64,000 bases of DNA from Arenibacter hampyeongensis (GCF_002909255.1 NZ_PIOB01000003.1:496001-560000); one strand, 5' to 3'. Shown: positions 17,001 through 26,617, numbered from the stretch's first letter. Made by a program: numbers and translations. The notes: a model not told the origin generated them from the letters alone.

Positions 17001-18578
17001 AAAACCAACTGGAGTAGGTACAAAAAGTAAATTATCTGATTTAAAAGGCCCATCAAAATCTGTATCCTCGGTTCCGGCCGTTCCATCAAAATCAAAATCT
17101 TCAAAAAAATCGACGTTCGCCAAACGTTGATTCCCCGCTGGAACACCCGCTGGAATTATTGTTAGATTTCGTGTTAATGCTATTACGGCAGTACTACCTA
17201 GTGCTCCGCGAAAAACCTCACATTTTAATTCCAATTCTAAAGTGCGACCAAAAGGGTCTGGTTCTACATTTAATTTAATTTGTAAAGCTCCCTGACCATT
17301 AGTAATATCAATACCGGCAACACCCAAACTTGGTTCAACAGTATCAGTTGACGCATTAAGATCTCTTAGAATGGTCAATATATTTGGCTGTGGAAAATCT
17401 GAATTGTCTGATTGCACCAATTTAAAAGTGTCAAATCTAGGCTCTCTTTTACGCCAAACACTATCATTATAACCGTGCCAAGCAAAAAAACGAGGCGAAT
17501 GATTATTATCAACTGGTGGTGCTAGATCAGCATTAAGTACATGCCCTGTTCCATGATAACCGGTATCCGAAACTCCGGGTATATTTATAGCAGGAAACTG
17601 ATTAAAATCTGTGGCAAAACGTTGACCCATTTCCCCGATATTACTAAACTCATCCACATCACTTTCCCAATAAGTCGTATGAATATCGTTAAAGATAACA
17701 TCCGGTGGATTATCGCTCCAATCTTCAATATGTGGATAACCTGAGTAATCAGATTGCACTCCGGCAGGAGGTGGGTCATTGGGATCGGTATCGTGGGCAC
17801 ATGTATTTATGTCTTGTATTACATCCTGACCTGTGCTTATTAACCAGCGATCAAATAACTCCAAATGATCCCTATGAAAAGTGAAGAATTCCGCACCCAC
17901 TTGGGTACGGCTTATTTCCTTTTTTCCTTGGTGCTGACCTACACTCGTATTGAAGAAAGGTGTTGCAGTTGTCCAGCCTCCACCTATTGGTCCATTAGGA
18001 TGCCAAACATGATGCACCTGATGAAAAATATCGGTGAAATCTTTTTCAGAAAGTATCGTACCATTTCTATCAAAAACCTTGTGAACATGTATTACCGGTT
18101 GCCCCAAAACTCGTTTTCTTAAATCGCTTGCCCATTTTACAAATGCCCAATATCGGTAACTATAGGGCGCCTTTACTTCATCAGCCATCTCTTCTGTTAA
18201 TAGGCTACGATAATTGGTGTTGTAATATAGTCGAATACTCGTTCCCAATGCATCTGTATTTCCAGGTAAGGGGCCGGCTCCAGGAACTGTAGCCGATTGC
18301 TCGCCTTCCATACTGCTTTGTCCATCCCATGGTCTCACCGGAGGAAGGAAATATTTACTTCGCCATGATTCGTATAAGCTTAGCATATAATCTAGGTGAT
18401 GCTCAAGAAAGGCATCACCAGTTACCGCGGTTGCACCTGATGAAGGAATATTATCTCGTGTCCAATGGATATGGTTTTTTGCTCCTATGGGGGCTACTGC
18501 TCCCAATTCCCCGGCTCCCAAATCACCGTAAATTAATTCCGAAACGAAATCGATATAATTGTTTCCTGTTGCAGCCAT
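14013..18578 (-). CDS. Giant tyrosinase-like copper protein
   Basis: A 1521-residue protein. The first 380 residues resemble a tyrosinase/hemocyanin di-copper domain: candidate CuA ligands are His186 or His190, and His235 in EFFTFHRDHLELFDRW, and CuB ligands are His342 and His346 in YHGTGH with His368 in FFAWHGYNDSVW. About 1,100 residues of beta-rich, Ig-like sequence follow, with a DHHQCMVVEL segment near residue 1020 and an acidic, His-rich linker. No signal peptide or sorting domain is visible, so location and export are unclear. Length is several times that of ordinary bacterial tyrosinases. It stands alone on the minus strand beside copper/zinc efflux operons. Copper oxidase activity is inferred from the motifs. 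Confidence 0.65.
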   Translation of the reverse strand: MAATGNNYIDFVSELIYGDLGAGELGAVAPIGAKNHIHWTRDNIPSSGATAVTGDAFLEHHLDYMLSLYESWRSKYFLPPVRPWDGQSSMEGEQSATVPGAGPLPGNTDALGTSIRLYYNTNYRSLLTEEMADEVKAPYSYRYWAFVKWASDLRKRVLGQPVIHVHKVFDRNGTILSEKDFTDIFHQVHHVWHPNGPIGGGWTTATPFFNTSVGQHQGKKEISRTQVGAEFFTFHRDHLELFDRWLISTGQDVIQDINTCAHDTDPNDPPPAGVQSDYSGYPHIEDWSDNPPDVIFNDIHTTYWESDVDEFSNIGEMGQRFATDFNQFPAINIPGVSDTGYHGTGHVLNADLAPPVDNNHSPRFFAWHGYNDSVWRKREPRFDTFKLVQSDNSDFPQPNILTILRDLNASTDTVEPSLGVAGIDITNGQGALQIKLNVEPDPFGRTLELELKCEVFRGALGSTAVIALTRNLTIIPAGVPAGNQRLANVDFFEDFDFDGTAGTEDTDFDGPFKSDNLLFVPTPVGFKNHTIRISGYLTCTSKPDGTVPIVTGTISSAGLNVTGVGSAFSSELRQGDLIRSNGQVRMITNISNNTSLILLEPFSPDLPAGSTYERLDGFDHKSEVEISLIQEKSVPDITTYLDLSTFSIEQVAAVGTTVFDDAFYVVLQDQTTRPYTITWPADVEPALYGLIAPPLYSAGLYTDLAHRPTIELRDAITDAVIPGVEVLVTSLQPEDPGLHPTFQQRVTCPCQVTFTGQDAFAGLIAAGDFTMVKVVVTATDRCGNQVVDDSIQIRLQFNPNPYMLDGPTHWLSTDTRVFQIPEGQARFGVPAGWTDPNTFIQQVISNFRTGNGTAGGETFDGLEADQGDAKLEYSTSIGGVNIYNFALAQVHLQSEVPLDDLRVTFRFFRWGVANVEFNNTLAYRSDASTIGLLGKTTSNELASIPFFAEPRVATTVDMGTQIDPFNLFDFAPTGGTEALSYFGAYLDINQTTPRFPQTYTGDGPFIGALQSIRDLLEDHHQCMVVELLHPSDPTINGSTPGNSDNLSQRNLLIVQTANPGSEITRTVQHAFNIDLTRSIKRPQKDLPPIIDPIHLHHSHSDDGHGLSVADTDNHENHDKGNILLNNSLSPIKINRARPIVDGNHHNGDLKSEVLHLEESWLAQSPGLLKRFKDKLHAKHEAMERWTFSIDKWKPTTGLDELAIFWNNLPKTSEVELYLPGVNVEEIFNFRSLRHAPSTVKIVDSHTLRLFPTGTTYLPIAPFWGDNISGLIKVKLPAGIKKGQRFKVDILQMRADEARTLGGFQLNIQVEKALEILDADLRILELFHKRFSVKKADDRWYPIVARQVEFARKRAKDMVALANEENPEMEPLEWKDPTEFQKGKKVRVVIEKIQITDDREPFFKGKGEFRFFAKVYTPNNGGILTKNIFPLKGHYHLSDIKGSNEIILNAAIFENWVEDKLRIQIGGVELDTFDPDDHLLNYKQEYDGNPVSWFKNYSPSGDPIDSMDMDGWKLWYRIEQAG

Positions 18579-19276
18579 AGCATTCGATTTAACTGTTAAT
18601 ATTTTCGTATTATAAATAAAGGAATCTAAAACAAGGTTTTAGAACTGGAGGAAGGAAATCATGCCAAAAGTTCAATCGCTGTTGGCAAGTCGTGAGGTCT
18701 TTAAAAAAAGAATATATAGGAAGGTACTTCAAAAATGAATATCCCAAGAACAGATTGTATATCTAGTAGAGAATATTGTATATTTTGTAGGAATTTTATG
18801 TCAGTTATAATTTTTTCTATCATGTTACCTTGCAAACAAAGCATTTTGGTCAAACCTGAAGTGAGCGAGGCTAAAGCATCAAATTACCGTAATATGTAAG
18901 AATAAAGTTCTATTTCTAAGGTGCAATTTGGTTGGAAAAATTATACGGCGAAAAAACTATCTATATTCTAAAAGAAAGGATTGGATTATTTACCATCCCG
19001 CTCACATTACGCTTGTAAATGAAACTTTTTAGAAGAAAAACATATACAAAGTGTGGTACAAAGTATGCCAACCTCTCAAATATTAAAAGGTCTGCAAGCC
19101 CTTTTAATATCATACCGTACCAAAGCGAAATTACATATCGCGGAATATTATAATACAAACAGCTCTAATTATAGAATTAACCTTTCTGCGACAGCCACTG
19201 TCGTTTTATGAAACCAATTGGATTTAAAAATTTTGCAACCCAGTTGCACTAAAATTCAATTACCTTTGCAATTCAA
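18579..19276. other. Intergenic region upstream of the metal-efflux operon
   Basis: About 700 bp with no convincing gene. It should contain promoters for the tyrosinase-like gene (minus) and for the efflux operon (plus). No operator or RNA structure stands out. Confidence 0.4.
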
Positions 19277-19672
19277 ATGAATATATTTGTTTCCATATCA
19301 ATGTCATTTATTTTTCTTCTTCAAGGAGTAGCTATGGATATGGACTTATGTGAACAAATTGAAAAAATTTCGCATTTCGTTGAACATTATCAAGATCACA
19401 GGGAGTACGATGGAGATTCATTTTTTGAGTATGTGGTCGAGGATTATTTTAATTCAGAAGGCGATAATGGATTCCACCATACGGGTTCGGAAGAGGACAA
19501 AATTCCATCACATACCCATAATCAGTGCTGCCATCCCATAGTATTTGTTGCTCCCGCTAATTCAGTTGAAATTAAGTCTATAAGATTTGAAAACAGCTTT
19601 GAGTATGGCAAATATTCATTCCTCTTCAATTCCAGATTCCTGGAATCACTTTACCAACCCCCACGGGGATAA
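19277..19672 (+). CDS. Small acidic/His-containing exported protein, unknown
   Basis: A 131-residue protein with a hydrophobic N-terminus (about residues 1-20), an Asp/Glu-rich middle and a PSHTHNQCCHP metal-binding-like cluster, ending SLYQPPRG. Its place before a heavy-metal RND pump, and a similar His-rich protein of 146 residues before the second pump at 29252, suggest a periplasmic metal sensor or chaperone. No named family is recognised. Confidence 0.6.
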   Translation: MNIFVSISMSFIFLLQGVAMDMDLCEQIEKISHFVEHYQDHREYDGDSFFEYVVEDYFNSEGDNGFHHTGSEEDKIPSHTHNQCCHPIVFVAPANSVEIKSIRFENSFEYGKYSFLFNSRFLESLYQPPRG

Positions 19673-19790
19673 TTCAGTTTTCATAGGACAACTAGGATAA
19701 CTCTGTCCTATTATGAAGCTTTCGTTTCGATAAGTATCGGATTCAATTGCGCACACCATCATTTTTTTAACTGAATTAACGCTGTAATCC

Positions 19791-22700
19791 ATGATTAACA
19801 AAATCATTTCATTTTCCATTAATAATAAATTTATTATTGGGCTATTTATAGTGGCACTTGTAGGCACGGGCATTTACTCTATGGCCACTATAAACCTGGG
19901 CTCGGTACCAGATATTACCAACAACCAAGTACAAGTTATAACAACTGCACCTAATCTGGGGACAGAGGATATTGAGCAATTTGTAACCTATCCGGTGGAA
20001 TTGGCAATGGCCAATTTACCCGATGTTATTGAGTTGCGCTCCGTTTCCCGTTTTGGGCTTTCCGTAGTTACCATTGTTTTCGATGATGAAGCAGGAACAT
20101 ATTTGCCCCGACAGTTGGTGCAAGAGAAACTTGCAGAAGTGAGCGAAGAAATCCCCGCAGGATTTGGGAAGCCCTTTATGGCACCAATTACTACGGGATT
20201 GGGCGAAATTTACCAATACACGCTAAAAGTAAAGGAAGGCTACGAGGATAAATTTGATGCAATGGAGTTACGTACCATTCAGGATTGGATTGTAAAGCGT
20301 CAAATGGCATTAGTGCCCGGTGTTGTGGAGGTCAATGCTTTTGGAGGATTTGTAAAGCAATATGAAGTAGCCATTAACCCCGATAAATTGAAAAGTTTTG
20401 GCATTACAATGAATCAGGTTTTTGAAGCCCTGAAAGTTAATAATGCCAATACGGGCGGTGCTTATATCGAAAAAAACCATCAAGCCAATTTTATTCGAGG
20501 CGAAGGCTTGGCACGTAGCATCGCCGATTTAGAAAATATTGTTGTTACCTCACAGAACGGTAGTCCTGTTTTAGTTCGTGACGTTGCAGAAAAAGTAGGT
20601 TATGGAAGTCAGGTGCGTTATGGTGCTTTTACCCAAGATGGACACGAATCCGTTGGTGGACAAATTTTGATGCTAAAAGGGCAAAGCCCGAGCAACGTGG
20701 TCAAAAATGTCGAGAAACGTATAATCGAAATTCAAAAATCCCTTCCGGAGGGCGTTTACATTGATACTTTTTTAAGCCGAAGCGATCTCATTGACAGAAC
20801 AACAAGTACCGTCGAAAAAAATCTTATAGAAGGGTCGTTGATCGTAATATTCGTTCTGGTGCTACTTTTGGGAAGTTTCCGTGGCGGATTGATAACAGCC
20901 TCGGTTATTCCACTATCCCTATTGTTCGCATTTATCTTAATGAAACAATTTGGTGTTTGGGCCAATCTGATGTCATTGGGAGCTATTGATTTTGGAATTA
21001 TTGTAGATGGAGCAGTAATTATTGTGGAAGGAATGGTATTCCATATTCATCAACGGATGAAAAAAACTACAACTGTTATCGAGAAATCTGAAATGGATGA
21101 AATAGCCTATGAATCGGCAAGTACGATGATGAATTCCGCATTTTTTGGACAATTGATCATTCTAATAGTATTTACACCTATTCTATTCTTAACTGGAATT
21201 GAAGGAAAAATGTTCCGTCCGATGGCATTTACCTTTGGATTTGCCGTTTTGGGAGCGATAATTCTTTGTCTTACCTACGTACCAATGATTTCGGCATTAT
21301 TTTTAAAACCCATCAAAGATCAAAATAGTTGGTTCGCCAAATTTGAAAACAAGATTGACAGGTTTAGTGATAAAATAATGTTCGGTTTAAACAAAGCCTA
21401 TGTACCGTTGCTCAATTTTGCACTGCGCTTTAAGGCAGGTGTTGTAATTGGAGCCGTCGGGCTATTATTGATTGCAGGATTTATTTTCAGCAATATGGGT
21501 GGCGAATTTATTCCAAAATTTGATGAAGGCGATATTGCGATGCAGGCCCTTATAAAACCTGGTAGTAGCCTTACGGAATCCATTGAAGCTTCAAAAAAAC
21601 TTCAAAATATCGTAAAACAATTCCCTGAAGTAAAAACAATGGTCTCACGTATTGGTGTTGCTGAAATCCCAACTGATCCGATGCCTATGGACATCGCCGA
21701 CAGCTATATTATTCTGGAGAAAGATAAAAGCAAATGGACTTCGGCAGATAGTAAAGAAGAACTCAGAGAAAAAATTCAAGAGAAAATTTCTGTGATTCCC
21801 GGTGTCAATTTTGTTTTTACACAACCCGTAGAACTTCGTTTTAATGAGTTGCTTACAGGTGTTCGGGAAGATGTCGCCATAAAATTATATGGCGAGGATC
21901 TGGGCGTATTGGCTAATAAAATTAAAGAAATAGCAGCCGTCATTAGAACCGTTCCCGGAGCGGCCGACCTGAATGTGGAAGCCACCAGCGGTCTGCCTCA
22001 AATGACCGTGGTTTACAACCGTGCAAAGATGGCACAATACGGTGTTACCGTTGATAAGTTGAACGATTATGTGAGTGCTGCTTTTGCGGGTGAAAAAGCC
22101 AGTGTCATTTTCGAAGGCGAAAAACGATTTGATGTGGTCATCCGTTTGGCCAAGGAATTTAGAAAAGACATCAATAGCCTAAAAAATCTTTATATCGATT
22201 TACCAAGTGGTGCACAAGTACCTTTAAAAGAAGTAGCTGATATCAGTTACAAACCTGGCCCGATGCAAATATCAAGGGACAATACCTACCGTCGTATTTC
22301 CATTGGTGTCAATGTCCGTGGGCGTGATGTAAAAACGATGGTGGAGGAAATTCAGCAGAAATTGGAAGCCGAAGTTAAATTACCAGCGGGTTATTATATC
22401 ACATACGGCGGTTCTTTTGAGAATTTGCAACGAGCAACAGACCGATTAATGATTGTTGTACCAATTGCATTGTTCTTAATTTTCATATTGCTCTATTTCG
22501 CACTCAACTCATTTTCTCAGTCCTTAATGATTTATATGGCCGTACCCTTGGCTGCCATTGGTGGAGTTTTCGCCCTGTTGGTCCGTGGTATGCCTTTTAG
22601 TATATCTGCAGGTGTTGGGTTTATTGTACTCTTTGGAGTTGCTGTATTGAATGGACTGGTACTCATAAATAAATTCAATGAACTAAAAGAAGGTGGAATG

Positions 22701-24206
22701 ACAGATTTAAAAAAACGTATATACGAAGCTACGCACGAACGTTTACGTCCAATTTTGCTTACTGCAACTGCGGCTATTATGGGCTTTATCCCTATGGCGG
22801 TTTCTACCTCTGGTGGTGCTGAAGTTCAACGGCCTCTTGCAACAGTGGTAATTGGTGGACTGCTTACGGCAACATTTTTAACCTTGGTAGTCATCCCTGT
22901 TTTATACTATTGGCTCGAAACCCGAAAAGAAAAAAAGGGTAATAAAGATGATGAAAGCTATGTCAATAAAAGCACCACGGTAATTATTGTTCTATTAGTA
23001 TTGGGTACTGTATTCACTTCCGGAAATAGCTTTGCACAGGAAACAAAACAGGCCACTTCAGTTCTGAAGCCCATTACTTTGGAAGAAGCTATTGCAATGG
23101 CAAAGCAAAATTATCCATCCCTTAAAGAAAGTCAAGCCTTTATTGAACGCGAACAAGCAATGAAAGGTACAAGTTTCGACATGGGTAGCACGCAGGTTTT
23201 TACAGGAAAAGAAGAATATGGCAATAATCTTCCTGGAATACAGACTACTATTGGTGTACAGCAGGGCAATATCGATTTGCTTTCTGGCTTTTCAAAATCG
23301 AAGTTTTACAAACAGCGTGTGGCACTGGGCGAAAAATTCTATGCGGTAAACGAGCAACAATTGATAAGAAATGTAATGCAAGCGTATGACCAAATAAATT
23401 ATAATAAAGCGCAACTTCTTTTTGCCGAACAATTGGATAGTGTTTATGCCAATTTTAAGACCGCAGCACAATTGCGTTACGATACGGGCGAAACCGGAAA
23501 GTTGGAATTTATTTCTGCTTCCTCGGAATACCAGCAGATTCAAGTATTGCGACAACAGGCCTATGATGATATTGAAATTGCCAAACGGGCCCTAAAGCAG
23601 TATTTGGGAACGGAAGCACCTATTGAAACGTTTTCGGTTTTATATGAGCCAATGAATTTGAGCAATATAATGGATTCAACGACCGTGGCAAATAACCCCA
23701 TATTGCAATATTCGCTTCAAAATGTAGAAGTAAGCAAAGCCAATGTGGGTGTTGAAAAATCGGGGTTCCTGCCAAAATTCAGTCTTTCCTATGGACGGCA
23801 AGTGGTAGATGATGTTTCAGGCTTCAATACCTATCAGGCAGGAATTAGTATTCCGTTATGGTTTTATCCTCAGAAATCAAGGGTAAAGGCAGCCAAGGCA
23901 GATGCGATGGTCGCAGAAAATCAATATTTGGAACAAAAAGCTATAACTGAAAGCCGTGTTTCCCAATTGCTCAAATCCCTTGAAAAAACACAAAAGATAT
24001 TGCAATATTATGAGGATGGTGCATTGTTATTGGCAGAAGAACAGATAGCCACGGCACAATTGGCATCCAAGGAAGGCGAGATAGAATATGTGAACTATAT
24101 CACTATCCTAAATAGTGCCATCAGGATAAAACAAACACATTTACAATATATCAATCAATTTAACCAACAGGCCATCGAGGTACAATACCAGTTGGGCAAT
24201 CTATAA
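19791..24206 (+). CDS. CzcA/CusA-type metal efflux RND pump fused to a TolC-like domain
   Basis: A 1471-residue protein. Residues 1 to about 1040 are a heavy-metal RND pump; the TM4 signature DFGIIVDGAVIIVE (Asp400, Asp406) is the type linked to divalent cations such as Zn, Co and Cd. After a short linker and a second signal-like hydrophobic segment (about 1065-1082, ending SFAQE) comes an outer-membrane factor domain of about 390 residues resembling CusC/TolC. This pump-plus-channel fusion recurs in Bacteroidota. How the outer-membrane half is released is not obvious from the sequence; the second signal-like segment suggests cleavage. The adaptor gene follows 16 nt later. Confidence 0.9.
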   Translation: MINKIISFSINNKFIIGLFIVALVGTGIYSMATINLGSVPDITNNQVQVITTAPNLGTEDIEQFVTYPVELAMANLPDVIELRSVSRFGLSVVTIVFDDEAGTYLPRQLVQEKLAEVSEEIPAGFGKPFMAPITTGLGEIYQYTLKVKEGYEDKFDAMELRTIQDWIVKRQMALVPGVVEVNAFGGFVKQYEVAINPDKLKSFGITMNQVFEALKVNNANTGGAYIEKNHQANFIRGEGLARSIADLENIVVTSQNGSPVLVRDVAEKVGYGSQVRYGAFTQDGHESVGGQILMLKGQSPSNVVKNVEKRIIEIQKSLPEGVYIDTFLSRSDLIDRTTSTVEKNLIEGSLIVIFVLVLLLGSFRGGLITASVIPLSLLFAFILMKQFGVWANLMSLGAIDFGIIVDGAVIIVEGMVFHIHQRMKKTTTVIEKSEMDEIAYESASTMMNSAFFGQLIILIVFTPILFLTGIEGKMFRPMAFTFGFAVLGAIILCLTYVPMISALFLKPIKDQNSWFAKFENKIDRFSDKIMFGLNKAYVPLLNFALRFKAGVVIGAVGLLLIAGFIFSNMGGEFIPKFDEGDIAMQALIKPGSSLTESIEASKKLQNIVKQFPEVKTMVSRIGVAEIPTDPMPMDIADSYIILEKDKSKWTSADSKEELREKIQEKISVIPGVNFVFTQPVELRFNELLTGVREDVAIKLYGEDLGVLANKIKEIAAVIRTVPGAADLNVEATSGLPQMTVVYNRAKMAQYGVTVDKLNDYVSAAFAGEKASVIFEGEKRFDVVIRLAKEFRKDINSLKNLYIDLPSGAQVPLKEVADISYKPGPMQISRDNTYRRISIGVNVRGRDVKTMVEEIQQKLEAEVKLPAGYYITYGGSFENLQRATDRLMIVVPIALFLIFILLYFALNSFSQSLMIYMAVPLAAIGGVFALLVRGMPFSISAGVGFIVLFGVAVLNGLVLINKFNELKEGGMTDLKKRIYEATHERLRPILLTATAAIMGFIPMAVSTSGGAEVQRPLATVVIGGLLTATFLTLVVIPVLYYWLETRKEKKGNKDDESYVNKSTTVIIVLLVLGTVFTSGNSFAQETKQATSVLKPITLEEAIAMAKQNYPSLKESQAFIEREQAMKGTSFDMGSTQVFTGKEEYGNNLPGIQTTIGVQQGNIDLLSGFSKSKFYKQRVALGEKFYAVNEQQLIRNVMQAYDQINYNKAQLLFAEQLDSVYANFKTAAQLRYDTGETGKLEFISASSEYQQIQVLRQQAYDDIEIAKRALKQYLGTEAPIETFSVLYEPMNLSNIMDSTTVANNPILQYSLQNVEVSKANVGVEKSGFLPKFSLSYGRQVVDDVSGFNTYQAGISIPLWFYPQKSRVKAAKADAMVAENQYLEQKAITESRVSQLLKSLEKTQKILQYYEDGALLLAEEQIATAQLASKEGEIEYVNYITILNSAIRIKQTHLQYINQFNQQAIEVQYQLGNL

Positions 24207-24222
24207 CATTAAAGAAAAAAAA

Positions 24223-25419
24223 ATGAAATATATATCTATAATCAGTATAGCACTAGTAACCTTTTTGATGATTGGTTGCAATAACAAAGTAGATTCAGGT
24301 TCGGGACATAATGAGGAAAATACAGAGCACAGCGAAGAAAAGCATGAAGAGGGTGTGGTAGAACTTACAAAGGAGCAGGCTGAAACTATTGGTCTTGAAA
24401 TGAATACCCTGGAAAGAAAGAGTTTAGGCAATACCATTAAAGTTACTGGTCAATTGGAACTATTTCCGCAAGACAGGGCAAACATAAGTCCTTTTGTGGG
24501 TGGAAACGTGCGATCCATAAAGGTCATTGAAGGTGATAAGGTAAACAAGGGTCAAGTATTGGCATATTTGGAACATCCCGATATTATAACGATGCAACAG
24601 GAATATCAAGAAAAAAATGATGAACTTGTATTTTTAAAACAGGATTTTGAACGTAAGCAAACTTTGTACGATAAGGGAGTTTCGTCTGGCAAGGAATTTC
24701 AAATGGCACAATCCAAGTTCCGTTCCACCAGTTCTTCTGTAAACGGACTTCGTTCTAAATTGAGATTGTTAGGCATAAACACCGACCAAGTACTTAAAGG
24801 GCAGATTTACTCCGCAGTTCCCATAACAACCCCTATAAGCGGATACGTGGATGAAGTAATGATAAGTCTTGGCGATTATGTAGCACCCCAGTCCAAAATG
24901 TTCACAGTAAGCGATAATTCTGAAATTCACGTGGATTTTAAAGTGTACGAAAAGGATATCCGAAAAGTTAAGGTAGGTCAGGAAATATATTTTACGGTTG
25001 CAGCCAAACCAGACGAGCTTTTAAAGGCAAAAATTCACGCCATCGGTAAAACTTTTGAAACTGACCCTAAAGCATTGCACGTCCACGCAGACGTTCATAA
25101 TGAAGATAAAGAATTGCTTCCCGGAATGTATGTGGAAGGAAGAATAGTCCAAGACCAAAAAATGGCGTTTGCAGTACCCGAAGATGCCATCATAAAAGAG
25201 GGCGAACAGTCCTTTATATTCATATTGGATGCAGATGACGAAAAAGGAGATAACAAAATGAAATTTAAAATGATTCCAGTGAACGTTGGAATTATAGATT
25301 TAGGATATGTTGAAATCAATCTTCCTACAGAAATTGTACAAGATGTAAAAGTGGTTACCAAAGGTGCGTATACATTATCATCAGAAATGATAAAGGGCGA
25401 ATTGGGACACGATGATTAA
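24223..25419 (+). CDS. Efflux RND periplasmic adaptor (CusB/CzcB-like)
   Basis: A 398-residue lipoprotein: lipobox LMIGC near residue 19, then a His/Glu-rich stretch (HNEENTEHSEEKHEE) and the usual lipoyl, hairpin and beta-barrel domains of membrane fusion proteins. It links the inner-membrane pump to the outer-membrane channel and may pre-bind metal through its His-rich head. It is the second gene of the efflux operon. Confidence 0.9.
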   Translation: MKYISIISIALVTFLMIGCNNKVDSGSGHNEENTEHSEEKHEEGVVELTKEQAETIGLEMNTLERKSLGNTIKVTGQLELFPQDRANISPFVGGNVRSIKVIEGDKVNKGQVLAYLEHPDIITMQQEYQEKNDELVFLKQDFERKQTLYDKGVSSGKEFQMAQSKFRSTSSSVNGLRSKLRLLGINTDQVLKGQIYSAVPITTPISGYVDEVMISLGDYVAPQSKMFTVSDNSEIHVDFKVYEKDIRKVKVGQEIYFTVAAKPDELLKAKIHAIGKTFETDPKALHVHADVHNEDKELLPGMYVEGRIVQDQKMAFAVPEDAIIKEGEQSFIFILDADDEKGDNKMKFKMIPVNVGIIDLGYVEINLPTEIVQDVKVVTKGAYTLSSEMIKGELGHDD

Positions 25420-25443
25420 TTCATAATTAAATAATTGGAAAAG

Positions 25444-25779
25444 ATGAAAGAAATAAAAGCATTTATAAAACCAAACAGGATTCAAAAAGTAATAGATGCC
25501 CTTACTGATAATGGCTTTAAAAGTATGACCCTTTCACAAGCAGAAGGTACAGGCGCATTCAAGTCTAAAGGTTCAAGACCATCCTTGGATTTTCATGTTA
25601 CAGACAGCCCTGTGATTAAATTGGAACTGGTCTGCCAAACTGAAGTATCCCTAAACGCTATTGAAATAATTACGAAGAATAGTAAAACTGACGAACCAGG
25701 AGACGGAATTATTTATGTTTCCAATGTTGAAGATGCCTTTCAGATTAAAACGGGCGAATCATTAAAACGTATAAATTAA
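25444..25779 (+). CDS. P-II-like small regulator in the metal operon
   Basis: A protein of 111 residues from ATG 25444 with the ferredoxin-like P-II pattern: MKEIKAFIKPNRIQKVIDAL, a short T-loop-like stretch (GAFKSKG) and GDGIIYVSNVEDAFQIKTGE, which matches the P-II C-terminal signature. The T-loop is short compared with GlnB/GlnK and lacks the uridylylated tyrosine context. P-II-like proteins within metal or bicarbonate transport operons bind nucleotides or metals and tune the transporter. Here it probably modulates the efflux system. Confidence 0.75.
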   Translation: MKEIKAFIKPNRIQKVIDALTDNGFKSMTLSQAEGTGAFKSKGSRPSLDFHVTDSPVIKLELVCQTEVSLNAIEIITKNSKTDEPGDGIIYVSNVEDAFQIKTGESLKRIN

Positions 25780-25782
25780 ATA

Positions 25783-26199
25783 ATGACCGAAATAGAAAAA
25801 AAATTGGAAAACAATGGAATACGACCAACAGCGATGCGTATTCTCATATATAAATTTATGGCTCAAAAAGAAGTAGCCATAGCACTTACAGATATTGAGG
25901 ATGCCTTTGTTAAAGCTGAAAGAACGACATTATACAGGACACTAAAAACCTTTGAGGACAAGGGGATTGTTCATCATATTGATGATGGTACAGGTATCTC
26001 AAAATATGCCTTATGCGAACAAGGGTGTAATTGCGAGCTGGATCAAGACCTACATTTACATTTTCATTGTAGTAATTGCGATAAAACAGTTTGCTTAACA
26101 GATCATAAAATTCCTCATATCAACTTACCCGACGGTTACATCGCCGAGGATGCAAACCTGGTAATAACGGGAATTTGTGAGAAGTGTAGCGGCCATTAA
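25783..26199 (+). CDS. Fur-family transcriptional regulator
   Basis: A 138-residue Fur-like protein: N-terminal winged helix (ERTTLYRTLKTFEDKGIVHHI near residues 47-67), then a metal-binding dimer domain with HLHFHCSNCDKTVC and ICEKCSGH, giving two CxxC structural zinc pairs. Subclass (Fur, Zur or other) cannot be fixed by eye, but its position in a Zn/Co/Cd-type efflux operon favours a zinc-linked role. The start is 3 nt past the stop of the P-II-like gene. Confidence 0.88.
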   Translation: MTEIEKKLENNGIRPTAMRILIYKFMAQKEVAIALTDIEDAFVKAERTTLYRTLKTFEDKGIVHHIDDGTGISKYALCEQGCNCELDQDLHLHFHCSNCDKTVCLTDHKIPHINLPDGYIAEDANLVITGICEKCSGH

Positions 26200-26251
26200 A
26201 TGCACTTCCGTTGCATTCTTTATTTCAATACATTGAATAAAAATTAAAATT

Positions 26252-26611
26252 ATGATACAGTTAATAAATTCAAAAAATGAAAATTTGATTGCAGTAAAAT
26301 TGGAAGGTAAAATCTCAAAAGAAGATGTTGAACAAGTCCATCCGCTAATCCACAAAATTCTTAAGACCAATAATAAAGTGGATTTCTATTTTGAAATGCA
26401 CGATTTCCACGGATATGAGCTGCAAGGTCTTTGGGCTGATATTAAAGTCGATGTTTCCCACCTTTCAGATTATGGAAAAATGGCTTTTATAGGAGAAAAG
26501 GAATGGCAGGAATGGGCTGCAAAAGCAACTAATTTTTTCACAAGTTCTGAAGTGAAATATTTCGATTTAAGGAACAAGGAACAAGCTAAGCAATGGATAA
26601 ATTTTCAATAA
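26252..26611 (+). CDS. SpoIIAA-like (STAS-fold) protein
   Basis: A 119-residue protein of the SpoIIAA-like family (MIQLINSKNENLIAVKLEGKI, DFYFEMHDFHGYE, AFIGEKEWQEWAAKATNFF). These small STAS-fold proteins are common near metal and stress genes in Bacteroidota; function is not well defined. It lies 52 nt after fur and 6 nt before the P-type ATPase gene. Confidence 0.8.
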   Translation: MIQLINSKNENLIAVKLEGKISKEDVEQVHPLIHKILKTNNKVDFYFEMHDFHGYELQGLWADIKVDVSHLSDYGKMAFIGEKEWQEWAAKATNFFTSSEVKYFDLRNKEQAKQWINFQ

Positions 26612-26617
26612 TATAAA

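Noticed and set aside
18961-19158. 65-codon minus-strand frame in the spacer before the efflux operon
   Set aside because: Composition looks random, no start context, no relatives recognised.
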